Source: Kudoa neothunni
Taxonomy: Eukaryota > Cnidaria
Assembly: GCA_964304625.1 (NCBI GenBank)
Contig: OZ199840.1
Coordinates: 4,712,001-4,776,000, forward strand
Length of the DNA stretch: 64,000 bases
Direction of reading: 5' to 3'
Shown here: piece after piece, positions 39,670-51,122 of the stretch
How the letters are laid out: each line of letters begins with the position of its first letter
How positions within the stretch are numbered: position 1 is the stretch's first letter
Notes under the pieces: generated by a model
Database searches by the model: none
Told to the model about the DNA's origin: nothing
What the model saw: the letters and a program-made list of their open reading frames with translations, nothing else
Position numbers and translations under genes: made by a program

Positions 39670-40207
39670 TTGATTAGAAAATAGTGATTAGAAAATAGTG
39701 ATTAGAAAATAGTGATTAGAAAATAGTGATTAGAAAATAGGGATTAGAAAATAGTGATTAGAAAATAGTGATTAGAAAATAGTGATTAGAAAATAGTGAT
39801 TAGAAAATAGTGATTAGAAAATAGTGATTAGAAAATAGTGATTAGAAAATAGGGATTAGAAAATAGTGATTAGAAAATAGTGATTAGAAAATAGTGATTA
39901 GAAAATAGTGATTAGAAAATAGTGATTAGAAAATAGTGACTAGAAAATAGTGATTAGAAAATAGTGACTAGAAAAAAGTGATTAGAAAAAAGTGATTAGA
40001 AAAAAGTGATTAGAAAATAGTGATTAGAAAATAGGGATTAGAAAATAGTGATTAGAAAATAGTGATTAGAAAATAGTGATTAGAAAATAGTGACTAGAAA
40101 ATAGTGATTAGAAAAAAGTGATTAGAAAAAAGTGATTAGAAAAAAGTGATTAGAAAAAAGTGATTAGAAAAAAGTGATTAGAAAATAGTGATTAGAAAAT
40201 AGTGATT
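39670..40207. repeat. 14-bp minisatellite, about 38 copies
   Basis: Tandem array of GTGATTAGAAAATA. Variant units recur: GGGATT at three places (near 39740, 39852 and 40034), GTGACT, and units with AAAAAA instead of AAAATA clustered near 39970-40010 and 40110-40180. The spacing between variant blocks suggests duplication of multi-unit segments. Confidence 0.95.
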
Positions 40208-40799
40208 TTGTAGGCTAAAAGTTTGATAAGGGGGTTACACGAGTTCAGGCAGAAGATTGACACCGGTGTATATCATAGTGACGATCGGTTAATGTTAACA
40301 TTCTCCCTTATATGCTGCATCATATGTTAATTAAACAATGTCGACTATCTTTATGAGTAAAGTTGGTGTTATTTTTTTTAGTGTTTGCGCCAATACCCTC
40401 CTTATATCGGATGTTTAAACATATTTGACTTCATAAGCATGTTTTGAAAGTTCTACCAATGGTTTCCGATAGGACAAAAAGTCTTTGTTTGCATCATTAA
40501 TAGCGAACTGGTAGAGAATGCTATAATCAGATAGATTGAAGCATTATAATAAAATCCGTATGTACGTAGATTTCGTTGAAATTGCCCAAAATGTTGAATT
40601 TTTAATGATTAAATCCAATTATTCAAATTATTCAAATCATTTATGTTGATATTGGCGCGAATTGTATGTGTTTTTGAGAAAGCGCGCACTAAATTTTATG
40701 CTGGCCCAAGAGATATTAAGTTGGATAATAAAAATCAATTTTCGTAAATTTTGTCCCATCACTATATCTTTTTATATTTTTTCTCTCTCAAATAATTTT

Positions 40800-41085
40800 A
40801 CATAAACGTTTTGAATTGGGCCAGAACTCGACTCGGAAAAATAAGGGGCCAATAAAATGACGGTTAAATAGCACTTTACGGGAATTTACATGATTTGGGA
40901 ATGCAAAAAAAATGACACTGATATTTAATTATTTAGCGTTGATGTCAGGCTATGGAATTTTTAAATGAACGCCTGGATTGGTACACTCCTTCACAGAAAT
41001 GATCATAATTTAAATTTCATACTCCAAATCGTTAAAGTATGATGCTTAAAATTTTGTAGTTATTTTGCTTCAATGGGTTTAATTA
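40800..41085 (+). repeat. Dispersed repeat copy 2
   Basis: Inverted relative to the copy at 26385-26600. The best-matching part is 40975-41085, from GGATTGGTACACTCCTTCAC through AAATCGTTAAAGTATG. Confidence 0.7.
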
Positions 41086-41835
41086 GGGACTTCAGTATAT
41101 TTTTGAATGTTATTAGAAAGCGTTATCTATGCGAAATCTTTCCCATCCAAAACTGGGCAATCTACGCTAGTTAAAATAAACGCAACTCTCTCGCGCGCAC
41201 GCACGCACACCAAAGTATCAAAGTATGGAGGGAAATACCGGCAGCGGCGGAATGTCATTCTCCCACTTCTTGAATGCACATTGCAGAAAAAATGAATTAA
41301 CACCTCAAGTATACATTTTTCTAACAACAATGACAATTTAATTTAGATCAAAGGATGGATTTATGAAAATAACCAACGAAACGAAGAGAGTAATCGACTG
41401 AAATCATTTTACAACACTCTAACTGAAATAGAAACTCACACAACAATAGCTCATAAAGTCGATTGTTTGTAGTAGGAGTTTAATTTTATTTAACTACACA
41501 GATAAAATTTAAAACCACATGTAACAACCTTATTCTAAGTTATCGAGATGCACTTTCACCTTCTACTCTAAGTAATTGAAAATGCGTAGTTTATAAGCAG
41601 ACTGAATTTTTATAGATAAATTGTGTTTTGATATGAAAGAACTTTTGAAAATCCTAATAAGATTGAAATCTCAAACACAACAACATTCAGATTCTTCTAA
41701 GCAATCACATAAGCATCATTTCTAATTTTCAAAGCCAACTAAATTCGTATAAGAAACAGAACCTTTGGCTTTGGATCCATCCTAGTTATAAAAGGTTGGC
41801 ATTTGTATGTTGTTGTCGAATTTTATTTTGTATAG

Positions 41836-42214
41836 AAAGTTTATGGAAATAATCAAATACATGTCCAATATTTGCAGATTGACATCTCCACTTTCTTCAG
41901 ATCCGAACGAAATCAACAAAGATCGTATAGTTTTGTAGGTGTTTTGATTTTAATTGAATCAATAATAGAAACGTTGACCAATTTCGAAACCCCAAATCTT
42001 AATGTCTTGCTTGATGGTGATAGTTTTAATCACACGGTAAGTTTAATTTGATTGTTATTTGACGTATATGATTTGTAAATAGCTGGAAAAATTAGAAATA
42101 TTCACCTCTTACATATTGTCGCTTCAAAATTTATCGGAAGTTTTCATCCAGCTGAAAAATGTGATGTCTGAAGAAGGAAAATCCCAACCGAATTCTTTCG
42201 ATATTGATAGATGA
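41836..42214 (+). CDS. 3' exons of an unrecognised gene
   Basis: Two exons, 41836-42036 and 42083-42214, with a 46-bp intron, stay in frame for 110 residues and end at TGA. The first exon follows a good TTGTATAG acceptor and encodes YSFVGVLILIESIIETLTNF, a long hydrophobic-to-amphipathic helix. The second encodes LEKLEIFTSYILSLQNLSEV then FIQLKNVMSEEGK, an alpha-helical stretch. The sense-strand codons, splice sites and length argue for a real gene, but the 5' exons are not resolved and I do not recognise a family. It converges on the mucin-like gene, whose stop codon lies 144 bp downstream. Confidence 0.55.
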
Positions 42215-42357
42215 ATTTATTATTTACATTCACGTAATATTTTTTCTTTATTATAACAAAATCATGTATATAAAAGCTCACTGTTTTCAATCCAAATAAG
42301 GGACACAATTAAAAGTATTAAACAATCTAGAAAGATTAATTTTAATTATTCAACTAT

Positions 42358-45300
42358 CTAAATTCCAATTCGGATGATAAATGTGAGAACAAATATCACC
42401 AAAACTATTCCTCCAATGGTTGACATCGCAATGGTGGCTCTTCTGTATCTGTAATAGTTGGCGGAATTTGGCTTCCTAAAAGATTAAGATATTAAAATCT
42501 AACGATAATTTTTTTATTATAATTACAGGCAAAACAACTCATCCAAAACCCAAACTGGATTTTCATAGTTTTTACAGTTATGACTAGCGTAGTCGTAAGA
42601 CATACAAAAGGTGCCGTTGCCTATGTAGTTAGGGGCACACAAACAATCGTAATAACCCATTGAATTTAAACATATGGCGTTGCTATCACACACGTTTGTT
42701 GTTTCACATTCATTTACATCTTAAATTCAATGTAACTATATTTAAAAACTAATATGTTTCTTTACCTTTGATGGAGGTTATGTTCACCACAACTAACAGG
42801 ACATTTGAACTGAATGAATAATTTGCTTCAATCGACAAGTTCGCACTATTTATCAAACTTTCCCAGGTGTTCAGAACAAGCTCGCTCATGTCATGGAATT
42901 TATATTCTGTGTATATTTTGTTCGCACTAATAATTTATTATAACATATAAGGAGAATATTTATTTATGTATTACTCTATCAGAGTGGATTCGATTGAAAT
43001 AAGTGAGGTGAAACTTGAGAACAGGGGATCCAACTATTATTCAATTAATTTATTTATTTGTATCAAATTATTTTTACCATATCTTTAAAATTATCTAACA
43101 CTTCTGGAACACCTATTTATTAAAGTATAATTTATAATCTTAGTTAATATAACAATTACTTGTATTCTGGGGAAGTATCGTATAATTTTCACCAGTTATG
43201 GTGTTAACTAACTGTATCGTCCATTCTTGATAAAATCTCGAAAACACTATGAAATATTGCGTATTTTAAAGTCATGTAATTAGTAAATCATACGCGTGCA
43301 AATTCCATATAGTTCCTCAACATTTGGTCTTATCAAACACTCGCATGATACATTGCTTGTTGCGCCCACTGGATAAGATATATTTGCAAAACATGAATCA
43401 GAATCTTATTTATTCATTAGTTCACATAATTAAATATATTACGGAATTACCTATGTTAGTAATAACTTGGGTTACATTGAGAGGGAAGTCCGAATCCTGA
43501 ATTAACAGCATTTTAGCTATGTAATTTTCGGTAACTGTTGGATTATATTCGTTAGTCGCAACATATATCGTCAAATTGATCACAGTAGATCCGTTTCTAT
43601 TCAAAAATTAAATTTAAATTTTCGTTAATAGATATTTGTTACGTTAATTCATTCACTCTTGAACAGATTGATGTGAATGAACCATCAAATATTTTGATAA
43701 TCTAGTAGTTATAGGTTATTCAATATTTATAATTTTTTAAATTTACATAAGAATTGACTCTTTCCACAAAGTCCGTAGTCATGGAGTCTGATATGTTATC
43801 ATAATTAGTATTATATTGGTTAAATGTTGATAACAAGTAATTAATGGACTCGTATTCTAATAAAAATTAACAGAAAGAATTTGTATGGAGTTTATTACTT
43901 GGTGTAGCGCAAGAAGTGTCTGATATAATTGTGTTACAAGTACATCGGCCCGGATCCGTAGTACAGTCGGGTTCTGGGTTGCAATCTACATTTATAATAT
44001 TAAAACAATAAAACACGCATATTTATATTACCTATGGTTGTCACGGATGAAGATGTTGTTGTAGAACTTGAGGTGCTCAACGAGCTCGACGAAGTTGTTG
44101 AACTAATCAAAGACGACGAGGAAATAGAACTTGATGCAACTGACGAGGAGGATGAGCTTGAAACAACTGAACTGGAAGTTGAGCTAGATTGAGAGGAAGT
44201 AGGGCTTGTTGAAGTAGAAGGAGATGATGTTGAGCTTGTAACTGAACTTGAACTAGTCAAAACAGATGATGACGTTGAGCTTAATGAACTAGATGGGGAT
44301 GAAGTTGAGCTTAATGAACTAGATGGGGATGAAGTTGAGCTTAATGAACTAGATGGGGATGAAGTTGAGCTTAATGAACTAGATGGGGATGAAGTTGAGC
44401 TTAATGAACTAGATGGGGATGAAGTGGAACTTATTGAAGTAGATGGAGAAGAAGTAGAGGTGGTAGAAATAGATGATGTAGAGCTTGATGAACTAGATGG
44501 AGAGGAGGTGGAACTTATTGAAGTAGATGGAGAAGAAGTAGAGGTGGTAGAAAGAGATGTTGTAGAGCTTGATGAACTAGATGGAGAGGAGGTGGAACTT
44601 ATTGAAGTAGATGGAGAAGAAGTAGAGGTGGTAGAAATAGATGATGTAGAGCTTGATGAACTAGATGGAGAGGAAGTGGAACTTATTGAAGTAGATGGAG
44701 AAGAAGTAGAGGTGGTAGAAAGAGATGTTGTAGAGCTTGATGAGCTAGAAGAAGAGGAGGTGGAGCTTATTGAAGTAGAAGTAGAGGAACTAGAGGTGGT
44801 AGAAATAGATGATGTAGAGCTTGTTGTGACTGAACTTGAACTTGATGAAGTAGAAGGTGTCGAGCTTGATGTGACGGAACTGGATGAAGTAACAGAACTT
44901 GAACTAATAGATGAACTAGTAATGATAGAAGTGGAGCTTGAAATTAGCGAACTGGAACTAATGGAAGAACTGGTGGAAGAAACACTAGTGAGGGAGCTAG
45001 TTGATGGGATAGATGAGCTCGACGATACTGAACTAAGTGTTGAACTTGTTATAGAGGTGAATGCCTCAATAGGCATGAAAAACAATCCAGGAAAAACTCC
45101 TAGCAAAAGTGTGGATGTACCAAAAGAAAATTTTTCTTTGATTATGCTCAATAATGTTAAACAGATAAGGTTGACGAAAATCCAAATTAACTCTGTATGT
45201 ACTGCCCTCTCTCGCTCAAGAGGTTCAAAATTGAACACCGGCTTGATTGATGAGACTGCTATCAATACTGTGCAGAAAAGAACTAAAATTATTTTATTTA

Positions 45301-45428
45301 GTTGATAAATATTTAAAATTATTTATTTTTTAATTTATTTAAAATAATAAGTTTATAACAATACTAATCTAGTAATAGACAATTAAAGCAAAAAGGATCT
45401 TACTTTTACAAAGTCCTGAGAGATACAT
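42358..45428 (-). CDS. Mucin-like SEA/EGF type I membrane protein A
   Basis: Predicted surface glycoprotein. Exon 1 (45404-45428) plus the start of exon 2 (44032-45282) give a signal peptide, MYLSGLCKILFCTVLIAVSS. A second hydrophobic stretch (residues about 40-80) precedes a region of about 330 residues that is almost only Ser and Thr, a dense O-glycosylation substrate. Next comes a four-Cys module (43899-43985, DCNPEPDCTTDPGRCTC). SEA-like exons follow, including ones near 43422-43604 and 42780-42950, with a second Cys piece (ATSNVSCECLIRPN) between them. A calcium-binding EGF module (DVNECETTNVCDSNAICLN) lies near 42530-42720. Last is ANYYRYRRATIAM followed by one TM helix and a short tail. 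The Ser/Thr region is built from DNA tandem repeats. Proteins B and C nearby share this order. Function is inferred as cell coat or adhesion. Confidence 0.82.
44280..44424 (-). repeat. 30-bp tandem repeat inside mucin region
   Basis: About five near-identical 30-bp units; on the coding strand each unit encodes a ten-residue LSSTSSPSSS motif. It abuts the 84-bp repeat block. Confidence 0.9.
44411..44746 (-). repeat. 84-bp tandem repeat inside mucin region
   Basis: Four 84-bp units start at 44411, 44495, 44579 and 44663, each encoding 28 Ser/Thr-rich residues. Units alternate in sequence (plus-strand GAAATAGATGATGTA in one, GAAAGAGATGTTGTA in the next), so the array is a doubled 168-bp unit. 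A diverged fifth unit follows. Confidence 0.88.
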
Positions 45429-48201
45429 AATTTATTGAGCTGATGAGCTACTTCCTTTCAACACTCATATAGTTTCTGGATGATCTTAAATTTACAGCTG
45501 TTCAGAAATTTTTCTTCTCTTAATCCGTTATTAATGTTAAACAAAATAATTAAAAGTAACAACTATTGATTTACAGTTGTTCCTCTGTTTAAACCGACTA
45601 TTTGTAAATTACATAAGCATAGATATTCGGGTTTATGTTTTAAATTTAACCATAAAACTCATTTATTTGTTCCTCTAGTAGAATAAATTCCGATATAATA
45701 ATTTAATTAAACTAAATTAGCGCTGACTGCCCCCCTCGCCGTGGATCGGGAATATTTTGTATTGACAACTTTTTCTCAAAACATTCAAAATATATACAAA
45801 TGATTTTAAGAAATAAATAGAAAGAACTAAAATTTTTTTTAAAAATATCATATTTACAAAAAAATCGGATAGCGAAAGTAAAATCTTGATTATTTCAGGG
45901 AGAGTATGCCGGCTACGGCACACAATAGCAATTTTATGATCCACAAAATCAATCAATACTTGAAAATCATTGTCGCATTTCTTTGAAATCACGATTTTTT
46001 TCATTTCTCAAAATATGTTATCTAAAGTAATTTTTTATGCTACTATTATAGGAAGATTATAAAAATAGCAAAAACTGTATAAATCGACGTTAACTTTGGA
46101 CGGTTAATTTCCTTTGCTCAAGGTAATATCCTTTAGTCGGCATTAATTTGAACAAAAATCTTATTTTAAAAATTTATGTGGTCCCTTTATATTCTCCTGA
46201 ATGTTTCACATAATTAGACAAAATATTAACTGCATGTCTTATATTAGAGAAATTCATATAGAATTCCGTAGAAAACTCTATCCCTATTGAGTAAACTTAA
46301 ATCGAAAAAGAGTCGGGAAAATTTAGAGGTAGTTGTTCTTTTGAGTGCCCCTTACAAATTAAAAAAAAATATAGCATCTGTATGATGAAACAAATGAATG
46401 TATTTATAATACGAGGATATATATATATATTGGAAAAGATGATGGAGTGTCAGAGTCAAATTGTTGAATAAAGATGGATAAATTGTTAAGTAGTTGTCAA
46501 TGCTCCTTCTAAAAGCTGGCCTTAATCTCACAAATCGACAAATTAATTATTACATTATTATTGGTTAAATATCTTCTTGAACATTAAAGACTGTTAATGA
46601 GAAAATATTTTAAAATGTAGGATTGTTGCATTAAAATTTCTGTGTTCAAGGGTAAATTGATCAACAGTGTGTTTTTTAAAAAGAATTTATTTTGGACTAG
46701 TTTAATTCAAAAAATAATAATCTTTGGTTTTAATAAATACTCTACATAACACTGGCAAAATGATGAGAAATTATGAAAACCAAAAATAATATTATATACA
46801 AATACAACAAATATTGTTTTAATATTTTGGAAAAACTCGTAATATATCGCCTCATGAATAGAGCAACACGAAGGTTGCAACATTTTATACTTTGTTTAAT
46901 ATTAAGCCATAGATGGTTGTAAATAATTGTCTTATTGTCAAAAGCACCTGAGTTCAATAATTCAAGTTAAGATACAAGAATTAAACGTGGAAGGAACTTT
47001 GAAAGACTCTCTTCGAAGAGCTATTGCAAATAAATATCGATTTAAATGATGTAATTGTTTATTCAAAACAAACATTTCGCTAGTAGCCTGGACATTATGG
47101 CATAATGGAGTTAGGTCGGGATAGCATACCATGAAGTTGCAAGTTCGAAGCCTAGTCCGGTCGTTCTTGTACTCCTAATCCAAAATTAAGTAGGAAGGTT
47201 GTAGTAATCGCAAGGATCTACGATTTCTCGTGGTTTTGCTTGTAGCTGGGAGGGGAGCCTGGTGGAAAGGTAGAACTCGGGCGCTCATAAACGCCGGGGT
47301 ACAGGAACGAAACATAACCCAGTAGGGGATTTCAGTAGAGCCGACACCCCTATTCAGACGACTTCCCCAGACTAATTCTAGGTTAGTCCAGGGTATGGTT
47401 TGGGTGGTGGTTGCTCAGAAACGAAGATGCAATGTGAGCTAAAATCCCACACTACCACATAAACGTAAGTCGCCTTAATACGACGCCGCGGTGCTTAAGG
47501 CGTAATTGGAGAAGGCCTAACCAGCCCCCAACTTCACAACCTAACAAGTTATTTACAGGGTTTGACCATGTAAATAAAAAAAGATAAAACATTTCTCTAA
47601 ATATAAATCTTAAATATTAGGTGCCAGTTTTATTCCAGAACCTTAATGAAAAATGTTTGATTATTTTATTATTATCCAAATTTCGCAGTTAGAGTCCCCA
47701 CATAGAAACTCTATTATGTGATAATCACTCTAAGTTATATATGTTTTCAGCTATTTTAATTCAGCTTTAACTAAAAGGACAAAAATATTATTTTACGTTA
47801 TTTTTCGTGCTATTATAATTTTATTAATAATTATAATAGTACGAATACGATTTAAATCGTAAATTTTGTTTAGAAAGAATTTTGAATAATTATAACTCTA
47901 GACCGCCGATTTAATTTCTATACAATTATTTTACTTTTAAATGTTTGATTTTAAGTAAATTAATTATAAATCCTATTAAAAATTATTAATAAAATTTTAA
48001 TGATTATTTTCATTTATCTAAAATAAATTAATTTACCATTATTAAATATGTTTATTAAATTAATATATTAGTTCTTAAAAGATATGATTATGATTAAAAA
48101 AAATCGCTACATTCAATAACATTTTCAATAATATATTTCGAAGTTCCTAAAGGTAGTTATTTATTGGTTTAGCTAATATTGTCTAATTATTTGACGTAAG
48201 G
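45429..48201. other. Intergenic between paralogues A and B
   Basis: Apart from the SINE-like segment listed separately there is only AT-rich DNA. A 95-codon minus-strand frame with ATG at 45717-46004 is hydrophobic but unremarkable, and chance is a sufficient explanation. Confidence 0.55.
47093..47580 (+). mobile_element. tRNA-headed SINE-like or composite retroposon
   Basis: A GC-richer island in AT-rich DNA. The first 75 bp carry pol III promoter-like boxes: TGGCATAATGGAGTTAGG resembling an A box and AGTTCGAAGCC resembling a B box, at tRNA-like spacing. The body (about 400 bp) is unrelated to the flanks. It holds a hairpin with CGCCTTAA (47471-47478) and TTAAGGCG (47495-47502) arms and another with GGCG/CGCC arms near 47280. 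It ends in an A-rich tail (ATGTAAATAAAAAAAGATAA). There is no long open frame. A truncated LINE 5' region is the alternative. Confidence 0.6.
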
Positions 48202-51122
48202 TTATTCACGTCGTTGTCGAATGGCCCATCCAGCCAATATTAGTAATGCCAAACATGCGAGAATACACATGACGATGGCAAGATCGCGATATCTGTAGTA
48301 GTTATCGGCATTGACGGCCCTAAAAAAATTTTAAAAATCCAACCGAGAAAAACGAAAAAATCTTACAAGCAATATAGTTGATTGATAAACCAAACTTGTT
48401 GTTGGCTACTTTTGCAATAGTCATTGTTATTATCGTAAGGAGTGCAGATGACTCCATCACCAACATAATTTGGTCCACACACGCAAAAATATGAGCCCAT
48501 CGTATTGATACAGATGGCATTCGCGCCACATACATTTTCCGTTTCACATTCGTTTGCATCTATTGCAAAATTGTAAACAGAATCGGGAAATGATTACCTA
48601 TCAATTCTTCTTTATCTATCACAGTTACAAGGATATTAGATCCAAAGGTGAAATTGGCGGTAGTGTTTAGATTGGACTGGCTGATCAAATCTTCCAAACT
48701 ATTCAGCACAAAATCACTAAGTGTTGCCAACTTATATTCCGCCAATATTGTGTTTGGGCTGTTGAATACAATCATATAAATATAATATACAAAATTCTAT
48801 ATAACCTACCCGATTAGTGTTGCTTTTATTCCTACCATTGGGGAGAAGAAAACAAACAATGGATGAAGCTATAAGGAAATGTTATCTTATAATAGTGAAT
48901 AATGAATTACCATGGCTATGAATGCTTCCTCTAGAGCTACTTGATCTAAAAATGATATCCATCACCTTTGAAACGTCCATATTCAAAATTTACCTGTATC
49001 ATTTGGATAAACTATATAGCTCGTTCTTGTCCAATTATCTGACAGTGAGAGAACCCATGTTTGATAGAATCTGGCAAAATCTAAACGCAAAGATAATTTA
49101 CTAATTCAAAATAATAGCTGAAAGATTTCTATAGAATATTTTATTAAAATTTTATAATTACAATAAGTTAGTTATATCTTTTGATATAACTTAAAATTAA
49201 GATTTTGTTAAAATTAACTAGATAACTGAGATAAATTTTTAATAAATGTAAAAGATTACATAGACAAACACCGAAAAACTTTCCTAGATTTGGCTTCACA
49301 TAACATTCACATTCAGTGCCGGTCTCGTTAGACACTGGATAAGATATATTCTCAAAGCAAACTCCTAAATCTGAAAAAATTTTTTAATTGCTTATTTATT
49401 CAGTTACAGTTTGTTATATTTATGTCTATAATGATGTTATTCTCCGGGAACGTTTGAAGAAGTAGAGATTTTGCCATTTTATTCGCCGACACAACTGGAC
49501 TGTATAATTCAGAATAGACAAATATTGTTACGTTTAATATGATGCTTCCATTTCTTAATAGTTATTAGCATTACATACATACATACATACACCAAAAATA
49601 TCTCTATTAAGTATCTGTGATGATTACATTATTTCGTTTACCAACGAGCACACCGAGTAATAAGTTGGGTCAACAAGTGATATCACCTTGAATATATTTA
49701 GTTGATTAGTCCTAATAATGTGAAAGCAGATAAAGAAGAGATACCAAGGAATTAAAGTTATTAATCAATTCGGCATTCTTAGCACTTCTCCATCGCTTTT
49801 TCCAGATGTCTCCATTTTTCGTTTTGTTTGTTTCAACCAAATAATGAAGAGGAACGTAACCTAAAAAAGTTAGTGAACGGATACTTCTATAAAGTGAAAA
49901 ATCACTTCCCGATTCACAAACTTCTCCAGACGGAATGAAATTACAATTGCACACAGATCCTCCTACGGAACAAATTTCCGATGGAGGACATTGGACTAAA
50001 TTTATCCAATAATAAGCCTTAAAATGTATAAAAGTATTGCTATACTGGCTGATGTCGTGGTGGTAACAGTTGTTGATGACACAGAGGTAAAATCGCTAGA
50101 AGTTATATCGGTGGTGGTAGTTTTCGTTGAAGTGGTATCGGCGGTGGTAGTTTTTGTTGAAGTGGTATCAATGGTTTCAGTTGTAGAAGTAGTGATTATA
50201 ATGGTGCCAGTGGTAGGTATGACTGTGGTGGAGGGGACAGTTTTTGGTCTAGGTCTCACTCTAGTCCTAGTTCTGACCTTACTTCTTCTTTTAGGGCCAC
50301 TTTTAAAAATTCCATTCGCGTTGGTGACGAGTGTTGAGGTAGAAGTTGTCACAACTGTGGCTGAACGAATGATAGTTGTGAGTAAACTTTTGGGTCCGAT
50401 CCTAAACCTGGCATCATTGTTATCAACTTTAAAAGATTTTAAAAGTCCATTAAGAGAGGTGAGTGCTGTTGTAGAAATAGGAATATCTGTGGTGGGAATA
50501 ATTGAGGTGAGAATATCTGTGGTTGGAATAATTGAGATTGAAATAGTTGGGGTCGACATTATGCTTCTAAATCTGTTTCTGACTATACTAAGGGTGGTCA
50601 ATGATGACGCAGATTTTAAAATTCCATTTTGTTCTGTGGTAAATGTTGATGCAAGTGAAGAACTTGTTAGTATCGAGTCTGTTTTAGGAAGCTGATCCAA
50701 AGGCTCATTAAAGAAGGTAACAATTGAAGTTGACACTACATATATGTGACCATTGGATTAAATATGAGATATTTTTTTACCTGATTTTGCCACTGGAATT
50801 TCCGAAATAAGGGAAGTGTCCGGTGAATCAACAACTCTACCTGCAACAATATTTGGATCTGCGGTTAATCCATCGATCAAAAAATAAATAATCGAGCCGG
50901 TTTTTAAATATTGATTCTGTATTTTTGTTGAGGCTAATAAACCGGAAAATAGATTATGAATGATAAGGTCTCTTCTTCTAAAATTGATATTTTCATTGTA
51001 ATCAAGCATAAAAGTGAAAATAGTGCAAATTGCTATGAACGATTTCACATAGGAAAAATTATCTATAAATGAAATGATTATTGCATGAAAAATCAAATAA
51101 AGATACTTTTATTGGTAATCAT
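48202..51122 (-). CDS. Mucin-like SEA/EGF type I membrane protein B
   Basis: Paralogue of protein A. Exon 1 (51107-51122) joins exon 2 (50781-51062) to give a signal peptide, MITNKNNFSYVKSFIAICTI. Exon 3 (50046-50735) is Thr/Ser-rich with a basic patch (RTRTRVRPRPK) and a repeated TSTKTTTADT-like motif. The exon starting at 49995 has the four-Cys module CPPSEICSVGGSVCNCNF. SEA-like parts follow, with a Cys piece near 49260-49370 (FENISYPVSNETGTECEC) that matches FANISYPVGATSNVSCEC of protein A. EYKLATLSDFVLNSLEDLI lies near 48600-48740. An EGF module (DANECETENVCGANAICIN) at 48370-48560 precedes ADNYYRYRDLAIVM, a TM helix and the tail RQRRE. The middle exon boundaries are approximate. Confidence 0.8.

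Larger units (their letters stand above)
36168..41835. other. Long intergenic region with minisatellite and transposon scraps
   Basis: No complete gene is supported. Contents are the 14-bp minisatellite, a hAT C-terminal fragment and a second copy of a dispersed repeat, listed separately. An ATG frame at 41633 could be an upstream exon of the next gene but does not splice cleanly to it. Confidence 0.55.

Noticed and set aside
44424-45305. 293-codon plus-strand open frame rich in Glu, Val, Leu and Asp
   Set aside because: It is the antisense shadow of the Ser/Thr-rich coding repeats of gene A: Ser TCN codons read backwards as Glu/Val-type codons without stops. The minus strand has a signal peptide, splice sites and downstream domains.
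45717-46004. 95-codon minus-strand frame with ATG, hydrophobic C-terminal half
   Set aside because: No homology recognised, no flanking exons, and the length is compatible with chance.
50024-50695. 223-codon plus-strand open frame rich in Val and Leu
   Set aside because: Antisense shadow of the Thr-rich exon of gene B, for the same reason.
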